Source: Nymphaea colorata
Lineage: Eukaryota; Streptophyta; Magnoliopsida; Nymphaeales; Nymphaeaceae
Assembly (NCBI RefSeq): GCF_008831285.2
Contig: NC_045138.2
Location: forward strand, 3,698,143-3,762,142
Length of the DNA: 64,000 bases
Reading direction: 5' to 3'
Every line of letters starts with the position of its first letter. Position 1 is the first letter of the stretch. Below, in pieces: positions 10,601-21,669 of the stretch. The position numbers and the translations under genes were made by a program. The notes under the pieces were generated by a model. That model had not been told where the DNA came from, made no database searches, and saw only the letters and a list, made by a program, of their open reading frames with translations.

Positions 10601-13600
10601 TGGAAAAATTCTTCTCAAAAAATCCAGGCCATCAAACGTGGCCTAAAGACCTTGCTTAGACATCCAAAATCAATCAGCCAAGATGCACAACAGCAACCCT
10701 TCCTTTTCTGTTACATTGTTCAATTCTTTCTTAATATGCACATGTAGGAAGTTAGAATACTTGCAATCCCAGAAGGAATAAAGCAAACACAAAACTTTTT
10801 GGTGCAATTGAAATAAAAAGAAGGAAATAATATGCCAAACTAACATACATGTAAACTGTAATCAGAGAAAAATCACTAGTTGATTTTTTCCACATAAAGA
10901 ATGTTCATACCATGAAACCTTGCAATTTCTCTGTTTCCAACACGTCTGGACCAGAAACTCGTTCCTCATAACTGGCACGAGAATTGTACATCCCCAAAGC
11001 CTTTTTATATGCAGACATAACATTAGATGGAATGCTATCAAAATCAGTTGTCATCCCATCAAGTTTTCCCTGCCCAATCTCCCACTGTTTGTACTCATCG
11101 AGCGTGAAACTCATGTTTGCAAGGGGGATAGATAACTGACGATGGAAAAGGCTACGAATGCGGTCAGTCTGTCTAGCTTTTTCCTGCACAATACAACTTG
11201 ACATTAAAGTGCGAACAACAAGAAGAGTTTGCTCTGGAATTGTATTTTTGGTGACAAGCAGAAGCTATAGTGACCAACCAACAAGATCTATAAACTAATC
11301 AATTAAGATAAACCATCGTCACACATATTGTTCTCGGAAAAATGTCGGTGAGGTTTTTCTCAGGTATTGTTTGGCTTAGTTGTTCTTCTCAGGAAAATCT
11401 TGACAATTTTCAAAAAATTAAGAAAATCATAAGATTCATAAAAAACCTTAAAAATTAAAAAATATTAAAATCTCAAGAAAAATCGCGACAAAATTGTGTT
11501 GGCAAGATTTTTCAAAATCTCGCGACCTTTCTCCGGTGACCGGATGTTTCATTTTATTTGATTTTCTCATAAATATCGTGATATTTTCGTATACGAAGCC
11601 TAGATATATTTTCTAAACCATCTGGTCTTCCACCTATATGAATTTATCGAACAGAAGTGGAGCCGGGCTCTAAACCAGTGAATTTCAGACCTTACCGGTA
11701 TAGTCACGCTCAGGAGGCCATTGAACCTATGTCACCAAAATGATGGGTGCAGGTGCGGGTGCGGGTGCCGGTGCGGGTGCGGGTGCTGGTGCCGATGCGG
11801 CACATCTCAAAAAATTGTCGTGCAGCGGTGCGGCGAGGGTATTTATTATTATTATTAATTTAATAATTTAATATATTAATAATATCAAATTTCATAAAAA
11901 ACTAAAACAAAATGAAACTAATAGGGTTCGATCTTCAAGCCCTAGATGGAAGAATTCTAGGGCCATAATTTGCTGATAATGGTGGCTGCGATCTCCGCCA
12001 CCACGATTATGTTACGATATAATTTTTAAGATAGAATAATTTGAGTCACCCTAATCCCTCATTCAAACAGGTCATTTATAGGTCAGAGGGCACTTTTCAC
12101 CCTTGGGAAAGAAATTCACATGGCCAAGATTTTAGAAAATCAGGAAATTTCTCGTTCCAAAACACGGTCCCCTCAAGAAACAGGAATATGTAAAAAAAAG
12201 AAAATTAGTTTGATATACATGGAACCACTGTTGAAACTGCATGTTCTATGTATGGTAGCGACCAATTAAACATACCCAAAAAGAACCACATATACAAACA
12301 AAAAAAAAATGTAACTTTGCCGATAGTCGATTTGCACGGCAAATTGTTAAGGAAAAAAAATAACATAAAAAACGTGGCAATCCACCGTTAACTTTGCCGA
12401 TAAATAGCTCCGTCGAGTCCGCCCTTCCAGAGAAACCTGCTACACAGAGCATTAGTACCAGAGCCTTCCTCTTCTTCTTCTTCTTCTGCACTTTTTGGTT
12501 GAGAGACAGCAAGCGGCTCGGGATGGGGAAGGACACAGAGGTGACGGAGCAGGCGCGGAGGCCCAAGGGCCGCGAGATCAACTCCTGCTATCTCTCCTCT
12601 CTCACTCCGACCACGTCGTCGTTGTCCACCTCCCGCCGCTGCGCCTCGCCCTCTCAACCTGTCACGGCTTCTCCCAATCGCGCCTGTGGGACAACCACCA
12701 AGAAAGCGCAGTCGCCAGTCGGCGAGCGTCGCCAACCCTCGACTGCCTCATGCCCGTCTACTCCCATGCCGGCAGCCATCTAATAGGGTGCGGATTAGGT
12801 GCGCACTGGAGGCGCATCCGCACCCGCATCTGCACCAGCGTCGCGTCGACACGGGTGCGTCACCAGGGTTGCCGCACCCTGGTGACATAGCATTGAACAA
12901 TTAGTGAGACAGATGCTTACTGAAGGAGAAATAGCCAAGTAAGAGCATGTATTATTCCCCCACCCTATTAGTAAAAAAGAAAGATGGACAATGGCGATTT
13001 GTGTGGACTAAAGGGGCTGAATGTCATAACTATAAAAAATCAGTATCCTATTCCTATAGTTAAAAGAGTTGCTTGATGAGCTGAAAGGGGCAACAATATT
13101 TTCTAAACTCGACCTCCAAACAGGCACCATCAAGACATTCCTAAAACAGCCTTCAACTCATGAAAGCCATTATGAATTTAAGGTCATGCCCTTTGGGCTT
13201 ACAAATGTGCTGGGGGCCTTATAAGCCCTTATGAATGAGATATTTCACCCATATTTGTGAAAGTTCGTTTTGGTATTTTTTTTATAATATACTAATCTAT
13301 GGCCCTAACATAAGGAGCATGTGCATAAGCTGAAAGAAGTACTCAGCAGATTGAGAGAGCATAAATTGTACGCAAAGGCTGAGAAATGTCTGTTTGACGG
13401 CAAACAAATCACTTACATAGGCCACATTATATCCAGTCATGGGGTTCATATGGAGGAGGACAAACTCGCAGCCATACAACTGCCAAAGGAAATCAAGGGG
13501 TTGCGGACCTTCTAGGGCATGCAGGTTACTACTGCTGCTCTGTGAGATATTTCAAAGTTCAAACTGATGGCAGCACCTCTCGCGAAAATGTTGAAGAAAA

Positions 13601-16600
13601 ACCAGTTTGAGTGAAATGACGAAAGAAAGAAGGTATTTGAATTGCTCAAGACTGCAGTAACTAATGCATCATTCTTAGCACTACCAGATTTCATTAAAGC
13701 TTTCGGTTTGGAGACTGATGCCTCAACAAAACAAGGGGTAGGAGCTTTATTAATTCAAGGGGACAATCCTATCACTTTTTTGACAGGCCAATGGGTGAAA
13801 AGTTTAAAGGTAAATCAGTTAATGAAAGGGAGCTGATTGCAATTGTACTAGCAGTCCACAAGTGGCATCCTTATATAGTGGCTTTCAAATTTATACCAAC
13901 CACCGCAGTCTAAAAACATTATCTACAGCAGAAGGTACTGAATTCTACGCAGCAAAAATGGATAATTAAATTACTGGACTATGACTTTGGGTTACTATAC
14001 AAGAAAGTGTCAGAAAATGTGGTTACTGATGGACTATCTAGGCAATTTGGACCAGAGTAGGCTGAAAATGACATACATTTTCAATTGCATACCTTGATGC
14101 TGCCCACAGTCCAAGCAGACCATTTTGTTGCTCGTGAAGTTTAAGGTAAAAAGATACCTACTTACCTACCCCATCTTTTTCTCTCGCTATAACATATATA
14201 CGAGTGTGCATGTGTGTGATTGTATTGGTATAATCATATGGAGCAGCTTTAGATTTCTATATAGAATGGCCTCATTTATATGCACATTCATTTGTATATT
14301 CTTGAACTGCATATCAGATATAGCCTACGCTTGCTTTACTAATTTTCTTTCTGAAGACCGACTTGGACCAATTCCAGACTAGTCCCAACTAAGCCTTCTG
14401 TCAACTTATTTACATTTTCACCAAATACAAACTATTTCAGGATCCTTGCTTACATTAGTATCCTTTTGAGTTTAGCATACTTTAGAAGGATCATTTTCAT
14501 CTTTTGAGGTTGTATAAATAATGCAGCTATTCAGCCACCGAAGGCATAAAAATAAGCAGGCTAGGAAGTAGTAAACAGAATCATGAATAAATAACTAAAT
14601 AACGTACATATATATAACCCTGATACACTAGGATGAGTTTTTTGTGTAGAATTTTTGCACCTAATCTAACCACAACAAATGCTCAATATGACTTTTACCA
14701 CGTTACTAGAGCTAATCACCTCTGATGCCTCATAAGAGGCAAACTTTGATAGACCAAATGAACAAGACTAGTCCTTCAAGAATGATCAAGAAATCTTCCC
14801 CAAGTCATTTTGACATACGAAAGCAGTGAATAGATCTAATCAAATAATGACTAAGCACGCTTAAAAGTATACTTCTTGCAACCAAGTAAAGAAGAAACAC
14901 ACTTCTTATGTTACAATCTTTATGTTCCCCATTCTTCACTCTTATGTTTCCACTCTGCTTATTATGATTTTGCATCCTGCTCATGTGCTTTCTCATGCTT
15001 CACAGCTCTAGTATAATTCCTCTAAATGATAATCATGGCCACTTACATAATCCTTGGGGTTCTTAGCAGCAAGGTTTTTCTCAGGTATTTTTCAACAAAG
15101 TTGTTTTTCTCGGGAAAATTTCAGAAAATTTTGTCAACTTTTGAAAAATGAAAAAAAATTCCTAAAAATTATGTAAAATAAAACAGATCAGAAACTAATA
15201 AAAACACACTAAAAAAACTAGACAAAATGATAAAAATAATCTTAATAATAATGATGTCTGAATAATGATAAAATGATGATAAATAATTTAATTTAAGTTT
15301 AAAGGTGAATCCATGAAGTCACTAACCTTAAAAGAGAAAAACAACAAAAAATAGAAAAAGCCACCGAAAAATGTGAGAAATATGTTTTTATGTTTTTTTC
15401 AAAAAGACATATTTTTTTGGCTTTTTCATTTTTTCCATTTTTCTTGTTAATACCGCAGTAATTTCGAAAATACCACGATATTTTTGGCTATGGTAATAAC
15501 CACAGTGTTTAGCTTTTTAATTTAATTTTTTATTAATAATGAGAAAAGAACTTCTAGAAATGAGCTTCTTGTTTCGAGCTATAAAATAACATGTTAAAGA
15601 CATTATTAATTTTTTTGCTGCTAGACTTACTAAATTTTTGTATCATACAAAATCTGGATTTTGAATTAAGCTGAATATTATATGAAGTTTTAAGCTATAA
15701 ATTGATAGATGGCAATTGATGCATTAAACATTCTAGATCTGGTTAAAAGCTTCACAAAGCAGAAAGAAAAGACCACATAAAATGTGAGTCAAAATGAGCT
15801 GGATGAAAGATGCTCCTGAAGAGAAACAGACATTGTCTAATGTACCAGAAAGATGCTGAGACATAAAGCTCTCGTGTGGCAGAAGTGGTCAAATGGGAGA
15901 TGGAGCAAGCTAGAAATGGGTCAAGAAACTTCAGCTAAGAGGAAGAATGGTTGACAATTAAGCATCTAAAAAACCCATACCTCAGCATCGGCCTCATCAA
16001 TAGCTAGGTGGTAAGCCTGCTCAAATTCCCTGTATGCATCCCAGATTTTGCTCCCTTCAGCAATGTGTAGTCCACCAGAAGTTAGAGCTTGTTCAAACAG
16101 ATCCCTCATCTTGGCGACACCATCTATCGTCAATGTGGAGACGGATTCATTGTATTCTTGAATAAAATTTAGATAATTACACCAAAGAGGAATAGACTGA
16201 AAAAAATGTAATTAGACATAATTAGTTTAAGAAAATAGAAAGAAAAAACTATTCAGTATTTCCCACACTCTAGAATCTAGATGAAAAGCAAAAGTATTCA
16301 TCAATCACCAAAGGCCTACCAGATATTCTTGAACCCCTCGTTCATATATGTTCTTCACTGTAGTAAGTGCCTCAGGGCTGAAACAAGAGAAAATAACTGC
16401 ACGGTTGGGAACAAAGTGCAACAACATTGCCAATTTTGGAATGCTTCAAAGAAAGAAAGCAATGAGCATGAACATGCCATCTTTCCCGTGTTTTAACCAT
16501 GTACTGGGAAAAGCTGGAAAAAAATTCCCAAGCATATTAAATCCTTAAATGAGGAATTGGAATATTTATCTCCCATTCAAGCAGTAAAAGGGAACCCAAT

Positions 16601-18371
16601 TTCATGAATCGAGACAGTTTATGCCAGGTTCTTGCCAGTGCTCTTTATGGAAACTCTTTCATCTCGTTAGTGGTAGCATTCCAAGACTTATGGACCTTTT
16701 ACAGTAGTTCTTAGTCCCTTTTGAACTTGTCCATGATATCTAAGAGAAAAAAGATAGCTGCTGTCATTCTGAAGCTCAAATGAATATGACTGTTTATACC
16801 ACCATCGCTATAACCATTGTCCCCTTAAACAGAGCACCTTCCTTTTCTTTACTCAACTAAAAGCAATGCAGAACCCATATAAAGGTGCTCATACAAAATG
16901 GTGCAATTTCAAGAGTATGAATAAGCAGATCCAGATATATAATTTATATAACCATTCTCTTTGGACGACGACATTTTGAAGCTTATTATCTTATTCTGTT
17001 GTTTTCTGCCAACTCCATCTCTGTTTCTTTGACATCATTAGTCTTAAATAAAATAAAACCCTTAACCCAGTAAAAGGATTTTGCATACGGTCTAGGTATA
17101 AATGACAATCTCATTCACGGTAATTTAAATTGCAGCCCGCTCATTGTTTAGTTAGTCAGTGGAAACATCAAAAAGAAAAAGATAATCCGACATATTTTAG
17201 CCTTGAGCAAAATAAAGGATCGGACCTTTGAACCCTATCCCAGATATTACACAACGCTTAGACAATATAGAACACATAGACGACACAGTTACTATTGCAG
17301 GTAAACTGTAAGGCCTTTCACAATTGTGCGACATGGAAATGATTGAAAGTAAGATACGCAATTCAAAATATCCACTTAACAAGCCTTGTCCTGGTAGCAT
17401 ATCTAGCTAGAAGTTTGGAAGGGTAAAGTTGCATCTCAGCGAGAAGTACGGGATTAGGTCCTTCAGTTACCAGTTGATAATAACATATCGTAAGGCAACA
17501 ACCAGTCAGGCCACTGCATGTGGAATTCTGAGAAAGAGGGCTATGATTCGTAAATGGTGCTGGCTATCTTGCAGGAGAGTACGACAAATTACCATGGGCT
17601 AGTAACTTGATTTGATCGTCTTGTTGATCTTGTTATTCTCTAGTAACTTTCTTGGTCTGTTACAAAACGACGATGTGGTAGTTCAAAGCTCGAGGTCAAT
17701 GTGTAAACCGAAATGCTAAACGATATCGTCCAACACCGTAGCATTAGCAATAGAAGCTGAAACAAGGAAGAAGGACAATGGAATCAAGAACCCACCTCGT
17801 ACTCAAGGACGATTCATCGCTAGCCCATTCCTGCCACATCGTCGGAGTTAACGGGAACAGCGCACTCATCGATTCCCTGGCAGCTCGAAGCTTCTCGATT
17901 TCTCCTGCTTTCCTCAGGGACTTTATATACTGCCGGAAAGGAAAACAACCAACCAATAGAAGTGATCGTCCTCATCTTATGATTATGAAGTTTCGACATT
18001 TTTCTAGCTAACGGAAAAAAAAAAGGGAAAAATCCAGCATTCCTCTGCTACGCTCCTGCGGCGGAAAGCTATACACCGACGACATTCTCAGAGCAGAGAT
18101 GGAACAGACAGCAGAGAGACCGGCAAGCCACGGGGACAGGGAAAGAGGACCGCACCTTAACTTGCGCATCGTAGTCATTAGGACTGTCCTGAACTGCCCG
18201 CTCAAGCGTTCTGATGTCTAGTGCTTCGTCTTCAGAGTCATCGGAGTCGGAATCTGCAGATGAGGAGTGGCCTCCTTCGGAGCCTTGAGGCATCTCCTCC
18301 GTGTCGAAAGAGGGCGGGTGATCCGCTGCTGCAAACTCTGGGTCGTCGTCGACGGTCTGGTTTTCGGCCAT
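5984..18371 (-). CDS. SART3: SART3/Prp24-type U4/U6 snRNP recycling factor, N-terminal part (3' end outside window)
   Basis: Eight phase-consistent exons: 18156-18371, 17796-17929, 16320-16377, 15981-16196, 10911-11183, 8732-8866, 8542-8667 and 5984-6028, giving 401 residues. The start is the ATG at 18371 ([10 protein letters not shown]). Residues 1-72 are acidic and Ser/Asp-rich. From about residue 60 the protein is a run of HAT (half-a-TPR) helices: [72 protein letters not shown] and [17 protein letters not shown] arrays followed by two RRMs define SART3/Prp24 proteins, nuclear factors that help U6 re-anneal with U4 after splicing (family knowledge). No RRM is in the window, so the gene should continue left of base 1 through an intron longer than 5.9 kb. 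The exons are undamaged although introns 4, 5 and 8 carry transposons. The HAT family also includes crooked-neck and CstF-77, but the acidic N-terminus and the motif order favour SART3. Confidence 0.5.
6029..8541. other. SART3 intron 7
   Basis: No coding exon is seen. It contains a 24-bp tandem duplication (6379-6423, unit starting gacggacggcggct), the 30-base repeat shared with 2813-2842, a stretch 6500-7100 with gene-leader-like composition but no family I recognise, and the microsatellite at 7650-7695. Confidence 0.5.
7650..7695. repeat. (CA)n(TA)n microsatellite
   Basis: A short CA run followed by about 17 TA dinucleotides, within SART3 intron 7. Confidence 0.5.
9594..10643. mobile_element. 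PIF/Harbinger-like MITE
   Basis: A 1050-bp element bounded by perfect 17-bp inverted repeats, GGCCACGTTTGATGGCC at 9594-9610 and its complement at 10627-10643. Both sides are flanked by TAA (9591-9593 and 10644-10646). A 3-bp TWA target duplication is the signature of PIF/Harbinger elements. A near copy of the right terminal repeat lies inside at 10528-10544, so the right end may be duplicated or the element composite. The interior has a perfect 16-bp hairpin, CT-rich leader-like sequence and an unrecognised minus-strand reading frame (10032-10220). No transposase is seen. It sits in SART3 intron 5. Confidence 0.5.
9727..9764. repeat. Perfect 16-bp inverted repeat (hairpin)
   Basis: Arms GGAAAAAAGTCGGACC and GGTCCGACTTTTTTCC are perfectly complementary around a 6-base loop (TGGAGG). 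It lies about 115 bp inside the left end of the PIF/Harbinger-like MITE. Confidence 0.5.
11745..11805. repeat. GGTGCG hexamer array
   Basis: About ten near-perfect GGTGCG/GGTGCC hexamers at the left end of the TIR element; an inverted, more diverged set lies at its right end. Such subterminal arrays are typically transposase-binding sites in hAT elements (family knowledge). Confidence 0.5.
12523..12783 (+). pseudogene. GC-rich ORF inside a transposon, possible captured gene fragment
   Basis: A plus-strand reading frame begins with ATG at 12523 ([18 protein letters not shown]), preceded by a CT-rich leader-like stretch (12465-12510). Another frame over the same bases reads [18 protein letters not shown], which looks more protein-like, so a frameshift is possible. 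The GC content is far above its surroundings. I do not recognise the protein. The composition break inside a TIR element suggests transduplication of a host gene's 5' part. Confidence 0.5.
14141..15980. other. SART3 intron 4, remainder
   Basis: AT-rich, no exon. A segment starting at about 15072 (aaggtttttctcaggtat) resembles one at about 11350 in the same intron, so both may be scraps of a dispersed AT-rich repeat. The type cannot be named. Confidence 0.5.
16378..17795. other. SART3 intron 2
   Basis: Unremarkable AT-rich intron sequence between the exon ending in a split Ser codon (17796) and the exon starting at 16377. I see no repeat or RNA gene. Confidence 0.5.
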
Positions 18372-18743
18372 CGTCCCTGTCACAGCACGGGGGCAAGGAA
18401 AGAGATAGTTTGGGACTCGAGAGGGGAGGGAGGGAGAGGGGGTGCTCTGAATATGGCTTTCCGGTGTAGGAAACGTTGTAGGTGCTGTGGCTTACTGCCG
18501 GCTAGGGTGACTATGGTTGACGGTAATTTTGTTCTGTCACCTTTCTGTGTGGAACAAGCGGAGCAGGGGCAGTCGATGGATCTTTAATGTCGATTTTTAT
18601 AATTTAAATTTTAGAAACTTAAATTCAAATTGAAATGAAAACTTTAGTTATAGTCTTATTTGATAATCCAACATCTTAATTTCATAATTAAAAATAATGT
18701 GTTCGATGAAACATGAATTAAAATTTTAGAATTGATAAATTTT
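18372..18743 (-). promoter_or_regulatory. SART3 5' flank
   Basis: The sequence just upstream of the SART3 ATG. It holds a GA-rich stretch (18418-18444) of the kind common in plant 5' leaders. No TATA box or start site can be fixed by eye. The 1.2-kb tandem array begins only about 370 bp upstream of the ATG, so core promoter elements must be close or lie inside the first repeat. Confidence 0.5.
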
Positions 18744-21669
18744 AATACCTAGTTGGATTTTTCCTAGCATTTTCAACCAAACCAAAATATTTAATTTGGT
18801 TGATAATTTCATCTCTTTCCAAACAAAATACCATTAGGCTGCTGTTTTATATTGGCCTGAGATGAATGTACTGTTTAATAGAATTTTGTAAGTTCGTGTA
18901 AAAATTGTTTGAATTTGCCATGTAAGTAAACACGGTAGTAGTTTAAAGTTCAAGAGAACTGTGAAAATAATTAGCTTATAGACTCTAACAAACACAACAA
19001 ATAATATATATATATATATATATATATAGCCATTGCAGGGTGTTTTAAAACATGTATGGAAGGTACCGTATTATGCACACATCACATATTTCTTTCAAAC
19101 CATGTTTAGACTACATCCAACGTGGTTATGTATGTCATATTGATGCACAAAAGATTTGTACGTGAGTGCGGTTAATGACAAAAATAATCATCTTTATTTT
19201 TTTTTTGTAAAGACAAAGAATAAAATACAAAAAAGTGAAAATAATGAAAATGACATTTTTTCAATAATTATTTATATATTAGTGTCCATTAAAAATTTAA
19301 AATTTTATAACTTGGTACCCTTGATCAAGAATTTTCTGGCTTGGCTCCTACATACACCACATTGAATTTAAGTGCACTATGCTGTCCGCTTGCATAGAAC
19401 ATGCACCACATTGAATTTAACTACCTTTCAATCTTCTTGCATATATTAGATCTAAAGCGTATTTCTTTCTAACTAACTGGGGATGTTCGTTCATATTGTT
19501 ATTGTATTCAACATTTTTCAGCATTTTCTGAGAAAATAGATGGTCATCCATCCATATCATGTCATTTTCTACAACTCTTTTCAACCTGCGATATCGAGCA
19601 ATTACAATCTTTTTTTAAAGTGAGTTGAGTGCACTCAACGGCAGAGCCAATGGGGCCAGCATGGGCCCTGGCCCTACTTTAATATTATTTTAATTTACAT
19701 GTAAATTTTAAAAAAATTTATTTGTCATATATAAAAATTTTGAAAAATGATATTTTTTGCAATTGTCAAAATTTAAAAACTTTAATTCAGTCCTCGTGAA
19801 ATTTTTTTGGCTATGCTCTTAGGTGAACGAGTGTTGAGATATCTCTTATTATTATTTAGAAACTTTAATTTGTTTCCTTCTTCCTTCTCCATATGTAATT
19901 ATTTATACGGTATTTAAAACATGAAAATTGTTGCTTGAGTTTTTTTGAGAATTAAACATCTCTTAATACCTAGTTGGATTTTTCCTAATATTTTCAACCA
20001 AACCAAAATATTTAATTTGGTTGATAATTTCATCTCATTCCAAACAAAATACCATTAGGCTGTTGCTTTATACTGGCTTGAAGAGATGAATGTACTATTT
20101 AACAAAATTTTGTAAGTTCGTGTAAAAATTATTTGAATTTGCCATGTAAGTAAACACGGTGGTAGTTTAAAGTTCAAGAGAAATGTGAAAATAATTAGCT
20201 TATAAACTATATATATATATAGCCATTGCAGCAGGTTTTAAAATATGTATGGTAGGTACCGTATTATGCACACATCACATATTTTTTTGAAACTATGGTT
20301 AGACTACATCCAACGTGGTTATGTGTGTCATATTGATGCACAAAAGATTTGTACCTGAGTACGGTTAATGACAAAAATAATCATGTTTGTTCTTTTTTTT
20401 TTGTAAAGACAAAGATAAAATAAAAAAAAAAGTGAAAATAATGAAAATGACATTTTTTCAACAATTATCTATATATTAGTGCCCATTAAAAATTTCATAA
20501 CTTAGTACCCTTGATGAAGAATTTTCTGGCTCCGATCCTACATGGACCACATTGAATTTCCCTGCACCCTGCTGTCCTCTTGCATAGAATTTTCTAGCTC
20601 CATTTTTGAATGGACCACATTGAATTTATCTATCCTGCATAGATTGGATCTAAAGAGTCTTTCTTTACAACTAATTGGGGATGTTCGTTCGTATTGTTAT
20701 TGTGTTCCATATTTTTCAGCATTTTATAGGAAAATAGATGGCCATAAATCCATATCATGTCATTTTCTACAACTCTTTTCAACATGCGATATCCCGCAAT
20801 TACAATTTTGTTTTGAAAGTGAGTTGGGTTCACTCAAGGGCAGAGCCAGGGGGGCCTGCATGCCACTTCAATCTTGTTTTAATTTACATGTAGAAAATTT
20901 TACTTGTCTTATATAAAAATTTTAAAAAATAATATTTTTTGCAATTGTCAAAATTTAGAAACTTTAGTTCAGTCCTCTTGAATTTTTTTTGGCTATGCTC
21001 TTGGGTGAACGAGTGTTGGGATATCTCTTATTATTATTTAGAAACTTGAATTCGTTTCCTTCTTTCTTTTCCATATGTAATTATTTATACGATATTTAAA
21101 ACATGAATATTGTTGCTTGAGGTTTTTGAGCATTAAACATCTTTCAATACCTAGTTGGATTTTTCCTAACATTTTCAACCAAACCAAAATATTTAATTTG
21201 GTTGATAATTTCATTTCATTCCAAACAAAATACCACTAGGCTGCTGTTTTATACTGGCCTGAAGAGATGAATGTATTGTTTAACAAAAATTTGTAAGTTC
21301 GTGTAAAAATTATTTGAATTTGCCATGTAAGTAAACACGGTGGTAGTTTAAAGTTCAAGAGAAATGTGGAAATAATTAGCTTATAGACTATAACAAAAAC
21401 AACAAACAAACAATATATATATATATAGCCATTGCAGCAGCTTTTAAAACTTGTATGGCAGGTTCCTTATTATGCACACATCACATATTTCCTTGAAACC
21501 AGTGGTTGGACTACATCCAACGTGGTTATGTGTGTCATATTGATGCACAAAAGATTTGTACGTGACTACTGTTAATGGCAAAAATAATCATGTTTATTTT
21601 TTTTTTTGTAAAGACAAATAATAAAATACAAAAAAGTGGAAATAATGAAAATGACAAATTTTCAATAAT
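18744..21669. repeat. 1.2-kb tandem repeat, about 2.5 copies
   Basis: Three direct copies start with aatacctagttggattttt at 18744, 19965 and 21146, giving periods of about 1221 and 1181 bp; the third is cut off near 21669. Shared blocks recur in order: ccaaaatatttaatttgg, a (TA)n tract, gtaagttcgtgtaaaaat, and a stretch ending gaaaatgaca. The copies differ by scattered substitutions and by TA-tract length (19003-19028, 20209-20221, 21412-21428). No coding potential. The array lies upstream of SART3. Confidence 0.5.

Larger units (their letters stand above)
11727..12890. mobile_element. TIR element with GGTGCG subterminal repeats, inserted in the gypsy RT
   Basis: A 1164-bp element. It starts CTATGTCACC (11727) and ends GGTGACATAG (12890), a 10-bp perfect inverted repeat. 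The 8-bp flanks cattgaac (11719-11726 and 12891-12898) are identical. The gypsy RT frame is interrupted exactly at this duplication, which confirms both boundaries. Both ends carry GGTGCG-type repeats, in opposite orientations (11745-11805 and 12784-12885). The 8-bp duplication and subterminal repeats suggest the hAT superfamily. No transposase is seen. The central part 12440-12780 is GC-rich and may be a captured gene fragment. Confidence 0.5.
11620..14140 (+). mobile_element. Decayed Ty3/gypsy pol fragment (RT-RNase H), split by a TIR element
   Basis: Plus-strand remains of a gypsy reverse transcriptase and RNase H. The N-terminal RT block ([15 protein letters not shown]) lies just before 11719. 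The RT continues from 12893 with [11 protein letters not shown], then the fingers/palm region, KVMPFGLTN near 13180-13205, [11 protein letters not shown] near 13416-13448 and the RNase H segment GLETDAS near 13710-13730. Many stops and frameshifts make it non-functional. No LTR was found. It lies in SART3 intron 4, opposite to the host gene. Confidence 0.5.

Noticed and set aside
18372-18383. Extending SART3 upstream to 18383
   Set aside because: The codon there is GTG; the ATG at 18371 is the first valid start.
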